From: Streptomyces griseoaurantiacus
GTDB taxonomy: Bacteria; Actinomycetota; Actinomycetes; Streptomycetales; Streptomycetaceae
Direction of reading: 5' to 3'
DNA: 64,000 nt
Assembly (NCBI GenBank): GCA_014656015.1
Contig: BNBP01000038.1
Coordinates: forward strand, 1-64,000
Position 1 is the first letter of the stretch, and each line of letters opens with the position of its first letter. The translations under genes and the position numbers were made by a program. Below the pieces are notes generated by a model that saw only the letters and a program-made list of their open reading frames with translations, made no database searches and was not told the DNA's origin. Below, piece after piece: positions 41,365 through 49,424 of the stretch.

Positions 41365-42747
41365 ATGGCCCGTAGACACGTCGGCGCAGGCTGTGCCGTC
41401 CTGACCGCGCTCGGTTCGCTCGTGCTCATGAGCCCGTCCCCGGCGACGGCCACCGCCCCGTCCGTACCGCCCGCCGAGGGCCCCTCGGCGACGCGCACCC
41501 TCGGGGCCGACCGCCCTTCGGCCGAGGTCCTGCACGCGCTCGGGCGCGATCTGGGGCTGACCCCGGCCGAGGCCCGGCAGCGGCTGTCGAACGAGGCGGA
41601 GGCGGGCACCCGGGCCGGGCGGCTGCACAACGCGCTCGGCAGCCGCTTCGCCGGTGCGTGGGTGCACGGGAAGACCTCGGCCGGGCTGACCGTCGCCACC
41701 ACGGACAAGGCGGACGTCGCCGCCATCGAGGCGGGCGGCGCGGACGCCAAGGTGGTCAAGGTGGCGCTGGCCGACCTGCGGAGCGCGAAGCAGAAGCTGG
41801 ACACGGCCGCCACGGCCGCCGAAGCGACGCGCGGACGGCGCACGCCGGTGCGTTACGTCGACGTCGTCAACAACCGGGTCACCGTGCAGGCCACCAGCAA
41901 GGCGGCGGCGGACGACCTGATCAAGGCCGCCAAGGTGGACCGGAGCCGGGTCTCGGTCACGGTCTCCAAGGACCTGCCGCGCGCGCTGTACGACATCACC
42001 GGCGGTGACGCGTACTACATCAACGACGAGGCGCGCTGCTCGGTCGGGTTCTCCGTCACCAAGGGCGAGCAGCAGGGCTTCGTGTCCGCCGGGCACTGCG
42101 GCAGCGCGGGCGACACCACGACCGGGTACAACCAGGTCGACCAGGGCACCTTCCAGAACTCGGTCTTCCCCGGCCACGACTACTCCTGGGTCGCCACCGA
42201 CGACGACTGGACCGCGACCCCGCACGTCAAGGGCGAGGGCGGGGCGACCGTGACGGTCTCGGGTTCGGTGCAGGCGCTGGTGGGCGCCTCGGTCTGCCGC
42301 TCGGGCTCCACCACGGGCTGGCACTGCGGCACCATCCAGCAGCACGACACGAGCGTGACCTACCCGGAGGGCACGGTCACCGGGGTGACCCGGACGACGG
42401 TGTGCGCCGAGCCCGGCGACTCCGGCGGCCCCTACATCTCCGGCAGCCAGGCGCAGGGTGTCACCTCCGGCGGCTCCGGCGACTGCACGCGCGGCGGGAC
42501 GACGTACTACCAGCCGGTCAACCCGGCCCTGAGCGCCTTCGGCCTGACCCTCGTCACGGACACGGCGACGACGCAGACGCCGGGCACCACCCCGGAGCCG
42601 GAATCCGGCACCTGGGCGGCGGGCGCGGTCTACGACGTGGGCGCGCAGGTGACCTACGGCGGCGTCACCTACGTCTGCCTCCAGCCGCACCAGGCCCAGG
42701 GCGCGTGGCAGCCGGCCGCGACGCCGGCGCTGTGGCAGAAGGTCTGA
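41365..42747 (+). CDS. Secreted chymotrypsin-fold (S1, alpha-lytic type) protease with chitin-binding tail
   Basis: The protein has 460 residues: signal peptide (about 1-30, AVLTALGSLVLMSP then ATA), an alpha-lytic-type pro-region (about 45-205) that acts as a folding chaperone, a mature S1 domain from about 210 with triad H244 (SAGHC), D272 (HDYSWV) and S353 (GDSGGP), a short Thr/Pro linker (TQTPGTTPEPESG) and a C-terminal CBM5/12 chitin-binding module (415-460, TWAAGAVYDVGAQVTYGGVT, ending LWQKV). It resembles Streptomyces griseus-type proteases SGPA/B/C, where SGPC also carries such a module. The ATG at 41365 follows GAGGGAG. Likely an extracellular enzyme attached to chitin. Confidence 0.95.
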   Translation: MARRHVGAGCAVLTALGSLVLMSPSPATATAPSVPPAEGPSATRTLGADRPSAEVLHALGRDLGLTPAEARQRLSNEAEAGTRAGRLHNALGSRFAGAWVHGKTSAGLTVATTDKADVAAIEAGGADAKVVKVALADLRSAKQKLDTAATAAEATRGRRTPVRYVDVVNNRVTVQATSKAAADDLIKAAKVDRSRVSVTVSKDLPRALYDITGGDAYYINDEARCSVGFSVTKGEQQGFVSAGHCGSAGDTTTGYNQVDQGTFQNSVFPGHDYSWVATDDDWTATPHVKGEGGATVTVSGSVQALVGASVCRSGSTTGWHCGTIQQHDTSVTYPEGTVTGVTRTTVCAEPGDSGGPYISGSQAQGVTSGGSGDCTRGGTTYYQPVNPALSAFGLTLVTDTATTQTPGTTPEPESGTWAAGAVYDVGAQVTYGGVTYVCLQPHQAQGAWQPAATPALWQKV

Positions 42748-42760
42748 GCCCGCACGACTC

Positions 42761-42792
42761 CCGGCCGGGGCCCCTCGACGGGCCCCGGCCGG
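42761..42792. terminator. Bidirectional hairpin between protease and serine hydrolase genes
   Basis: A perfect 13-bp stem (CCGGCCGGGGCCC / GGGCCCCGGCCGG) with a 6-nt loop lies between the convergent stops at 42747 and 42830. Confidence 0.8.
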
Positions 42793-42829
42793 CTGCGTCC
42801 TGAGGGCCGCCCGTCGGGGATCCCTGCGT

Positions 42830-43879
42830 TCACAGGGCGTCGGCGAGCAGGGCGTACGCGGTGGGGACGAAGGGGTCGCGGCCGTGATGGCGGCGGGTGC
42901 AGACGGCCGCCAGCGCGGTGCCCGTGCCGGGGCGGAATCCGAGGAAGGTCTGCTGGCCCAGGGTGGCGCCGGAGTGGAAGTACATCGGGCCGTGGTCGGT
43001 GGGGTGCCGGAACCAGGTGAGGGTGTGCACGTGCCGGTGCCCGACTCCGCGCCGCAGCACCGGCCGGCGCACCTCGCGCAGGGCGTCGGCCAGGGGCGCG
43101 CCGGGCGGCGGGTCGAGGTGGGCCTCCAGCAGGGTGAGCAGGTCGTCCGGGGTGGCCCGGACGGCGCCCGCGGCACGGAAGCCGCCCGCGTCGAGCGCGG
43201 GCACGGGGGTGCCGTCGGGCCGGTGACCGAGGGCGTCCGTGTCCGGTCCGGTGGCCGTGAGGGCGGTGCCGTTCAGGCCGAGCGGGCGCAGCACCTCCTC
43301 GGCGAGGAGAGTGTCCCAGGGGGTCTGCAGGGCGGCGGCGAGGGCGTGGCCGAGGACGGCGACCCCGAAGTTGGAGTAGCGCCAGCGGGTGCCGGGGCGG
43401 TGCCGGGGGCGGTGGCGCGCGAAGGCGGCGACGACGTGGGCGGCGGAGTAGCGGGCGTAGGGGTTGGTGCGCCAGGCGGGCAGGGCGCGGAGGTAGAAGT
43501 CGGCGGGGAGCGGGGGCAGTCCGGCGGTGTGGGTGATGAGGTGGGTCAGGGTGACGGGGTCGGGGCCCACAGCCCGGCGGGGGTCGAGGCAGCGGGCGGC
43601 GGGTTCGCCGCCGGAGAGCCGGCCGGTGCAGGTGAGGTGGGCCAGGAGCAGGCCGGCGTAGACCTTGGAGGCGGAGCCGGTCTCGTAGCGCAACAGGTCG
43701 CGGGGCACGGGCGGCGCCATGGCGGTGCCGCCGTGGTGGACGGTGCGGCGGCCGTGGCGGGAGAAGGCGAGGACGACGTCGGGGGCGCCAATGGCGGTGG
43801 CGGCGTCGGCGAGGCGGCGGTGCGGGGCGTCCTCCTCGTCCGGGACCGCCCGCAGCGGGCGGCGGGCGGGGGCGCTCAT
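42830..43879 (-). CDS. Beta-lactamase-fold serine hydrolase (class C/DD-peptidase-like)
   Basis: The protein has 349 residues. Catalytic marks of the family are SxxK as SASK (S69, K72) in RYETGSASKVYAG, and the Tyr motif YSN in GTRWRYSNFGVAVLG; a late HSGATLGQQTFLGF takes the place of the KTG-like strand. There is no signal peptide, so it acts in the cytoplasm, which is unusual for a cell-wall enzyme but common for esterase or peptidase relatives in biosynthetic clusters. It is last in a five-gene minus-strand operon and overlaps the upstream gene by ATGA. A role as a tailoring or leader-removing hydrolase is an inference from context. Confidence 0.88.
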   Translation of the reverse strand: MSAPARRPLRAVPDEEDAPHRRLADAATAIGAPDVVLAFSRHGRRTVHHGGTAMAPPVPRDLLRYETGSASKVYAGLLLAHLTCTGRLSGGEPAARCLDPRRAVGPDPVTLTHLITHTAGLPPLPADFYLRALPAWRTNPYARYSAAHVVAAFARHRPRHRPGTRWRYSNFGVAVLGHALAAALQTPWDTLLAEEVLRPLGLNGTALTATGPDTDALGHRPDGTPVPALDAGGFRAAGAVRATPDDLLTLLEAHLDPPPGAPLADALREVRRPVLRRGVGHRHVHTLTWFRHPTDHGPMYFHSGATLGQQTFLGFRPGTGTALAAVCTRRHHGRDPFVPTAYALLADAL

Positions 43880-44814
43880 GCCGGTTCCTGTTCCCGTGCC
43901 GCGTCCCCGGTGAGCCTGGACAGTGCGCGTGAGGTGGCGAGCACGGAGGCGAAGGCGGCGACGAGGGTGGGGTGGTAGACGATGTCGAAGACGTCCTCGG
44001 GCTCGCCCTCGGGCATGGTGCGCACGGCGGGCATCGCGCCGTCGGGCTGCTGGGCGGCGGCGAAGCCCTCCCAGGCTCGTGTGTCGAGCGTGGGGTGGGG
44101 CAGGCAGGCGTCGACGACGAGCAGTTCGCCGAGCAGGTCCCAGCGTCGCAGGTCCAGCCAGTCGTCGATCCAGGCGGGCAGCCAGGTGGCGAGGTAGCCG
44201 GCGAGGCGGGGCGGCAGCCCCTCGGGGCGTTCGCCCCAGTCGGTGAGGTGGAAGACGGTGTGGGTGACGTCGTAGGCGATGTGTCCCTCGACGGTCCAGG
44301 GTTCGGGGGTGCGGCCGAGCCAGGTGCGGTCGACGAGTTCGGCCTCCGGGGGGCGGGCGGGCAGGCCGAAGCGGCGCTGGAAGGCGGAGAGTCCGAGACG
44401 GCGGGTGGGTGTCATCGCGAACGCCTCGGTGCTCCTCAGCGCGTGGTTGAGCCGGGCGGCCGCCTCCATCTCCGGTTGCCGGTAGCCCAGTTCGCGGAAG
44501 GGCAGGTACACCTCGAAGGGGACGGGCGAGATCGGCTCGACGCGTTGGCCGCGCACCAGCATCCGGCCGCCGTCCAGGGTGTTCCGCCAGGCGTGGTCGA
44601 GGAGTTGCCGGGCCAGTGCGGCCTGGCGGGAGCCGGCCACGCCCTCGCGGAACAGGACGGCGCAGATCAGGGCGAGTTCGCCGACCGGTTTGAACCGCTG
44701 GAGGAAGCCGGTCTCGGGGTCGGCGTCCGGTTCGAGTCGGAACCCCTCGCGGTGGGCGTGCAGCCATTCGATGGCGCGGACCCCGACGTCGTGCACGAGG
44801 CGGGTGCTGGTCAT
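43876..44814 (-). CDS. DUF6895-like helical protein, paralogue 1
   Basis: The protein has 312 residues and is paralogous to the next gene upstream. Shared landmarks in order: a WLHAHREGFRL start, FKPVGELALICAVL, RRTWLG-like RTWLGRTPEPWTVEGHIAYD, VTHTVFHLTDWGERPEGLPP, RRWDLLGELLVVDACLP, and AAQQPDGAMPAV near the C-terminus. Regular helical repeats and a QxxDG motif recall alpha/alpha-toroid folds of terpene cyclases or glycosidases, but the acidic catalytic motifs of those enzymes are absent. The biochemical role is unknown. It is translationally coupled on both sides by ATGA overlaps. Confidence 0.75.
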   Translation of the reverse strand: MTSTRLVHDVGVRAIEWLHAHREGFRLEPDADPETGFLQRFKPVGELALICAVLFREGVAGSRQAALARQLLDHAWRNTLDGGRMLVRGQRVEPISPVPFEVYLPFRELGYRQPEMEAAARLNHALRSTEAFAMTPTRRLGLSAFQRRFGLPARPPEAELVDRTWLGRTPEPWTVEGHIAYDVTHTVFHLTDWGERPEGLPPRLAGYLATWLPAWIDDWLDLRRWDLLGELLVVDACLPHPTLDTRAWEGFAAAQQPDGAMPAVRTMPEGEPEDVFDIVYHPTLVAAFASVLATSRALSRLTGDAAREQEPA

Positions 44815-45851
44815 CGCGGCGTGCTCCTTGTCGTGGCGGGTGCCGTCGGTACGGGTGCCGTCGGTACGGGTGCCGGTGTTCCGGGTGCCGGTGTCCCGGG
44901 TGCCTTCGCCGCGGGGGTGCCCGTCTCGCCGAGGCGGGCGGTGGTGAGCGCGGCGGCGAAGGCGGCCATGAGGGTGGAGTGGTAGCAGCCACGGAAGCCG
45001 GAGGGGGCGGGCAGGTCCTCGGTGCCGCCGGCCTCGGGGAGGCTTCCGTCCGCGTGCTGGGCCCGCGCGAGGCGGGCCCATGCCTCGCGCAGCAGCGCAC
45101 GGTCGGGGGGCGCGGGCAGACTCGCCGCGACCGCCGTCAGCTCGCAGGCCAGGTCCCAGGCCCGCCCTTCGAGGCAGGTGTCGAGCCAGGGCGGCAGCCA
45201 GTGGCCGAGATAGCCGGTGAGGTCCGGCGGTACGCCTTCGGGGGTACGGCCCCAGTCGGTGAGGTGGAAGACGACGTGGGTGAGCGTGTAGCCGGCGGCG
45301 CGTTCGAAGGTCCAGGGTTCGGGCAGCGCGCCCAGCCAGGTGCGGCGCAGGGCGGGCGCGAGCGGTCCGTGGCGCGGGATGCCGCTGTGGCGTTCGGAGT
45401 TGAGGACGCCGAGCCGCCGGTTGGGGTCCTGTTCGGTGGCCCGCCAGCCGCGGGTGCCGGCGACGGTGGCGGCGGCGCGCTCGTACCCGGTGTGGCGCAG
45501 TCCGGCCGAGGCGAACGCGGCGTACACCTCCAGCGGGTAGGTGGCGAAGGGCTCCAGCCGCTGGAGGGCGGTGAACAGGCGGCCCTCCCCGGTCTGCCGC
45601 CAGGCGAAGTCCAGCAGGTCGGCGGCGGTGCGGTGGCGGGGGTCGGCGGGACCGGTGCGCTCGCGGACGCGTCCGCAGACCTGGGCGAGTTCACCCAGGG
45701 GCTTCCAGCTCGTGTCGACGTCGCCGTGCGCGGAGAGGGCGTGTGCGTCGAGCGCGAACTCCTCGCGGTGGGCGGAGAGCCAGGCCAGGGCGGCGGCGCC
45801 GACCCGGGCCGCCCCGGTCTCCGGGAGCACCGGCGGTGCCGTGCACGTCAT
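44811..45851 (-). CDS. DUF6895-like helical protein, paralogue 2
   Basis: The protein has 346 residues. It shares with paralogue 1 the patterns ALAWLSAHREEFAL, WKPLGELAQVCGRV, RRTWLGALPEPWTFERAAGY, LTHVVFHLTDWGRTPEGVPP, RAWDLACELTAVAASLP and RAQHADGSLPEA. Its C-terminus has an extra Ala/Pro/Thr-rich tail (GTPAPGTPAPVPTAPVPTAP) that is probably disordered. Two paralogues side by side suggest a heteromeric pair. Coupled by ATGA overlaps to both neighbours. Confidence 0.75.
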   Translation of the reverse strand: MTCTAPPVLPETGAARVGAAALAWLSAHREEFALDAHALSAHGDVDTSWKPLGELAQVCGRVRERTGPADPRHRTAADLLDFAWRQTGEGRLFTALQRLEPFATYPLEVYAAFASAGLRHTGYERAAATVAGTRGWRATEQDPNRRLGVLNSERHSGIPRHGPLAPALRRTWLGALPEPWTFERAAGYTLTHVVFHLTDWGRTPEGVPPDLTGYLGHWLPPWLDTCLEGRAWDLACELTAVAASLPAPPDRALLREAWARLARAQHADGSLPEAGGTEDLPAPSGFRGCYHSTLMAAFAAALTTARLGETGTPAAKAPGTPAPGTPAPVPTAPVPTAPATTRSTPR

Positions 45852-46537
45852 GCCGTCGTCCCGGTGCGCAGGAGGCGGGCCGCCTCCAGATGCAGCGTCA
45901 CGCGCGGTTCCCCGTCGGCCATCTGGTGGACGAACCGCAGTCCGGCCTCCAGGCCGAGGGTGTCGGGGACGCCGTCGAGCAGGGTGAGCCACCGTCCGGC
46001 TCCGGCGGCCTGCGGCCAGTCGCGGCGGCGCACCGCGCGGACGAAACCGCGGGCCACGTCCACCGGCCGGTCCCGCGCCACGCGGGTCACCGGGCAGTCG
46101 GCGCCGGGCACCGCGAGCGGAGCCAGGACGGCGAGCCGGTGGGTGAGGGTCTGCCAGGGGGCGGCCCGCAGGTCCTCGGTGCCGGGTTCGGGTGCGGGCT
46201 CCGGCAGTTGTGGCGGGCCGGGGTCGAAGCGGTGCAGGGTGCGGGCCATCGCGCGGTGGCTCCACACGGAGGCAGGGGCGGCGCCGGGGGGCGGCGGGTA
46301 GGCCTTCAGTGCCTCGCGGTAGGTGACGAGGTCCTCGGGCGCGGGCGGGGTGCCGAGCAGCACGCTCGGCAGCAGCGCGTCGGCCCCCAGGACGCGGACG
46401 GCGGCGAGGGCGGCCTCGCCCTGCCCGGTGCGCAGGTACGGCCGCGCGGGGTCTCCGCTCCGCAGAGCGGAGACCACGGCGGTCGTGAGGTCGCGCACTG
46501 CGCCCTGAAGGGGCGTCGACGTGGCGGATTCCTCCAT
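45848..46537 (-). CDS. Unknown protein of the peptide operon
   Basis: The protein has 229 residues from ATG 46537, with GGAGG upstream. It is mostly helical (LQGAVRDLTTAVVSALRSGD, AALAAVRVLGADALLPSVLL, VARGFVRAVRRRDWPQAAGA, HQMADGEPRVTLHLEAARLL). No motif of a known enzyme is seen and no membrane segment. It starts 13 nt after the 62-aa peptide gene ends and overlaps the DUF6895-like gene by 4 nt, so it is likely part of the same functional unit, perhaps as a peptide-binding or scaffolding protein. Confidence 0.65.
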   Translation of the reverse strand: MEESATSTPLQGAVRDLTTAVVSALRSGDPARPYLRTGQGEAALAAVRVLGADALLPSVLLGTPPAPEDLVTYREALKAYPPPPGAAPASVWSHRAMARTLHRFDPGPPQLPEPAPEPGTEDLRAAPWQTLTHRLAVLAPLAVPGADCPVTRVARDRPVDVARGFVRAVRRRDWPQAAGAGRWLTLLDGVPDTLGLEAGLRFVHQMADGEPRVTLHLEAARLLRTGTTA

Positions 46538-46550
46538 CGGGCCGCCTCCG

Positions 46551-46739
46551 TCAGCCCTTCTTGGGCCGCGGGGTCGGCGGCGACAGCAGCAGACTGGTCG
46601 TCCCGCCGGCGAGGGCGAGCGCCGCGCACTCACGGCTGTCGCGGTAGTAACCGTCGGCCTCGGCCGGTGCGAGAGCGGCCTCGACCTCGGTGCCGCGGAC
46701 CTCGGTCGTGTCGTCGGTCAGATACTCGGTGGAAGCCAT
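46551..46739 (-). CDS. 62-aa precursor-like peptide at the head of the operon
   Basis: The 62-residue product starts at ATG 46739 with AAGGGGATGG upstream. The N-terminal about 30 residues are acidic (EYLTDDTTEVRGTEVEAALA, calculated from the sequence as strongly negative), followed by DGYYRDSRECAALALAGG and a C-terminal TTSLLLSPPTPRPKKG. An acidic leader, a double-glycine and a Ser/Thr/Pro-rich tail ending in KKG resemble ribosomally made, modified peptide precursors. No lanthipeptide synthetase, YcaO, radical SAM or ATP-grasp gene is nearby, so the modification would be of an unfamiliar type, or the peptide could be a small structural or regulatory partner of the DUF6895-like proteins. Confidence 0.65.
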   Translation of the reverse strand: MASTEYLTDDTTEVRGTEVEAALAPAEADGYYRDSRECAALALAGGTTSLLLSPPTPRPKKG

Positions 46740-46822
46740 ACCACCATCCCCTTGTGTCAGACGGACAGTCGGCATTCGCCGTTGAGGCGAACGTTGTCAT
46801 CAGGGTTTCGCGAATCACCCCG

Positions 46823-46852
46823 TCTACACATCAAAGCGACAAAAGCATTCAA
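46823..46852 (-). promoter_or_regulatory. Sigma70-like promoter of the peptide operon
   Basis: On the minus strand TTGAAT (46852-46847) and TGTAGA (46828-46823) are separated by 18 nt, in a stretch unusually AT-rich for this chromosome. Transcription would start near 46816, giving about 75 nt of leader before the peptide ATG. This promoter would separate the operon from the EF-G paralogue just upstream. Confidence 0.45.
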
Positions 46853-46863
46853 GGGGCGGGGGC

Positions 46864-48981
46864 TCAGCGCGTGGCCGGGGCCGGGGCGTGGCCGAGCGGC
46901 CGGGTGGTGAACGTGCCGCGCCCCCGGGTGCGGCCGCGCAGCGCCGTGGCGTAGCCGAACAGCTCGGCGAGCGGCACGGTGGCGGTCACCACGCCGGTGC
47001 CCGCCCCCGCGTCCGCCCCGGCGTGGACGGCCGACCGCGAGACCCGGCCGCGCCGGGCGGCCAGGTCGCCCAGCACCCCGCCCACGGCCTCCTCCGGCAC
47101 GGTGACCGTGACCTCGGCGACCGGTTCGAGGAGGAGCATCGCCCCCGCCTCCCGCGCCCGCCGGAACGCCTCGCGCAGAGCGAAGCGGCCGGCCGTGCGG
47201 AAGGCCGTCTCGGAGGAGTCCTTCGGATGGGTCGCCCCGTCCGTCAGCGTCACGCGCACACCGGTCACCGGATGACCGCCGAGCGGGCCCTCGGCGAGGG
47301 CGTCCCGGCACCCCGCCTCCACCGCGCGCACGAACTCCCGCGGCACACGCCCGCCGACGACCGCCGACGCGAACGCGAAGCCCTCCGGACCGTCCCCGCT
47401 CTCCTCCAGCGGGGCCACGTCGAGAACGACATGGGCGAACTGGCCCGCCCCGCCCTCCTGTTTGACGTGCCGGTACACCAGCCCCGGCACCGGCCGGACC
47501 AGGGTCTCCCGGTACGCCACCCGCGGTCGGCCCACGGTCACCTCCAGGCCGTGCTCGCGGCGGACCCTCTCCACCGCGACCTCCAGATGCAGTTCCCCCA
47601 TGCCGGACAGCAGCGTCTGCCCGGTCTCGGCGTCGCTCCGCAGGGCCAGGGAAGGGTCCTCCTCGGCCAGCCGGGCGAGAGCGGAGGCCAGCCGGCCGGT
47701 GTCGGTGCGCCGGCGGGCCTCCACGGCCACGGAGACGACGGGTTCGGTGGTGCCCGGCGCCTCCAGGAGCAGTGGGGCGCCGGGCGCGCACAGGGTCGTG
47801 CCGGGGCGGGCCGACTTCAGCCCGGTGACGGCGACGATGTCCCCGGCCACCGCACGGTCCAGTGGTGCGTGCCGGTCGGCGTGCACGCGCAGGACGCGCG
47901 CGATCCGCTCGGTGCGGCCGGTGGTGGCGTCCCACACGGTTCCTCCCTTCTCGATGGTTCCCGCGTACACGCGCAGGAAGGTCAGCCGGCCGGTGGCGCC
48001 CGCGCTCACCTTGAACACCAGGGCGGCGAACGGCGCTTCGGGGTCGGCGGCCCGCTCCTGCGCCGCCCCGTCGTGCGTACCGCGCACCGGCGGCACCTGG
48101 GCCGGCGAGGGCAGGAAGGAGACGACGGCGTCGAGCAGCGGCTCGATCCCGCGGTTGCGGTAGGCGGAGCCGCACAGCACCACCACGCCCTCCCCGCTCA
48201 GGGTCAGCTCGCGCAGCGCGGTGCTCAGGGTGGCCTCGGTCAGCCGGGAGAGCGCGCAGAACTCCTCCAGTGCGGCCGGGTGGAGCCCGGCGACCGCCTC
48301 CTCCAGCAGCCTGCGCCGCCGCTCCGCCTCCGCCGTCAGTTCCCCGGGCACGGGCACCGGTTCCGCGGTGTCCCCGCCGTCCCTCCAGAGCAGCGCCCGC
48401 ATCCGGACCAGGTCGACGACGCCGGTGAAGCCGTCCTCCGCGCCGATCGGCATGTGCACGACCAGCGGCGCCGGATGGAGCCGCTCGCGGAGGGAGGCCA
48501 CCGCGCGGTCGAGGTCGGCGCCCGCGCGGTCCATCTTGTTGACGAAGGCCAGGCGCGGGACGCCGTACCGGTCGGCCTGGCGCCACACCGACTCGCTCTG
48601 CGGCTCGACGCCCGCGACGGCGTCGAACACCGCGACGGCTCCGTCGAGCACCCGCAGGGAGCGGGTGACCTCGTCGGCGAAGTCGACGTGGCCGGGTGTG
48701 TCGATGAGGTTGATCCGGTGGCCGTCCCAGGCGCAGCTGACGGCCGCGGCGAAGATCGTGATGCCGCGGTCGCGCTCCTGCGGGTCGAAGTCGGTGACGG
48801 TGGTGCCCTCGTGCACCTCGCCGCGCTTGTGCGTGGTGCCGGTGGCGTACAGGATCCGCTCGGTGAGCGTGGTCTTGCCGGCGTCGACGTGGGCGAGGAT
48901 GCCGAGGTTGCGGACGGCGGCGAGGTCGCCGCGGGAGTCGAGCGGGCGGGTGGTCGTCTGGGAGTTCGGGAGGCTTCGCAC
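46864..48981 (-). CDS. Elongation factor G paralogue
   Basis: The protein has 705 residues from GTG 48981. GTPase motifs: G1 AHVDAGKTTLTER, G3 DTPGHVDFADEV, G4 NKMD. Domains II-V follow, with RVYAGTIEKGGTVWD (domain II), SGMGELHLEVAVERV (III), VKQEGGAGQFAHVV (IV) and a C-terminal domain V. The context is not the rpsL-rpsG-fusA-tuf operon, so this is a secondary EF-G such as occurs in many Streptomyces. Paralogues of this kind may be alternative translocases, tetracycline-resistance-like ribosome protection proteins, or resistant copies. It lies 124 nt upstream of, and co-oriented with, the peptide operon. Confidence 0.9.
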   Translation of the reverse strand: MRSLPNSQTTTRPLDSRGDLAAVRNLGILAHVDAGKTTLTERILYATGTTHKRGEVHEGTTVTDFDPQERDRGITIFAAAVSCAWDGHRINLIDTPGHVDFADEVTRSLRVLDGAVAVFDAVAGVEPQSESVWRQADRYGVPRLAFVNKMDRAGADLDRAVASLRERLHPAPLVVHMPIGAEDGFTGVVDLVRMRALLWRDGGDTAEPVPVPGELTAEAERRRRLLEEAVAGLHPAALEEFCALSRLTEATLSTALRELTLSGEGVVVLCGSAYRNRGIEPLLDAVVSFLPSPAQVPPVRGTHDGAAQERAADPEAPFAALVFKVSAGATGRLTFLRVYAGTIEKGGTVWDATTGRTERIARVLRVHADRHAPLDRAVAGDIVAVTGLKSARPGTTLCAPGAPLLLEAPGTTEPVVSVAVEARRRTDTGRLASALARLAEEDPSLALRSDAETGQTLLSGMGELHLEVAVERVRREHGLEVTVGRPRVAYRETLVRPVPGLVYRHVKQEGGAGQFAHVVLDVAPLEESGDGPEGFAFASAVVGGRVPREFVRAVEAGCRDALAEGPLGGHPVTGVRVTLTDGATHPKDSSETAFRTAGRFALREAFRRAREAGAMLLLEPVAEVTVTVPEEAVGGVLGDLAARRGRVSRSAVHAGADAGAGTGVVTATVPLAELFGYATALRGRTRGRGTFTTRPLGHAPAPATR

Positions 48982-49424
48982 GGCCTGGCCCTTCGGGAAC
49001 GTTCCGGTCGGTTGACGGAGGGCGCGATTCCCGGGACGGCACGGCGGGGCGCGGCACGACGCCGGCCGGGTTCTCGGGCCGGGTGTGCGGGTGCGGGTGC
49101 GCTCAGCCGCGCGTCACGGGCGTCCGGAGCCGGCCACGCGGCGGGCACCGGAGCGGCGGGGACACGAGGATCACCTCGTACCGCGCCCGGGGAGCGGAAA
49201 CAGCGGTGCGGTCACGCACGGCCGGGCTCCCCTCGTTCCTCGACGCATCGCCGTATGCGGTGCGAAGTGATGTGTCCGGAGTGTAGGGAGCGGGGCGGGG
49301 CGGGAGCACCGCATTTTCCGCCGGGCGCGGTGCGGGGCCGGGACACGGGCGGCTCACGTGCGGGTTTTCGGTGATCGGGGGCGGGGTCGGGGAATCCCGG
49401 GGCGGCTGCCGTGTTGAACCCTGT
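48982..49424. other. Non-coding region between EF-G paralogue and LLM oxidoreductase
   Basis: No gene is supported in these 443 nt, which hold the promoters of both divergent genes. Around 49307-49338 GCACCGCATTTTCCGCC and GCGCGGTGC give a weak inverted repeat (GCACCGC / GCGGTGC). Confidence 0.45.

Noticed and set aside
46630..46818. Alternative small ORF overlapping the 62-aa peptide gene
   Set aside because: It is in another frame, has no ribosome binding site and becomes Arg-rich, unlike the acidic peptide with a well-placed AAGGGG.
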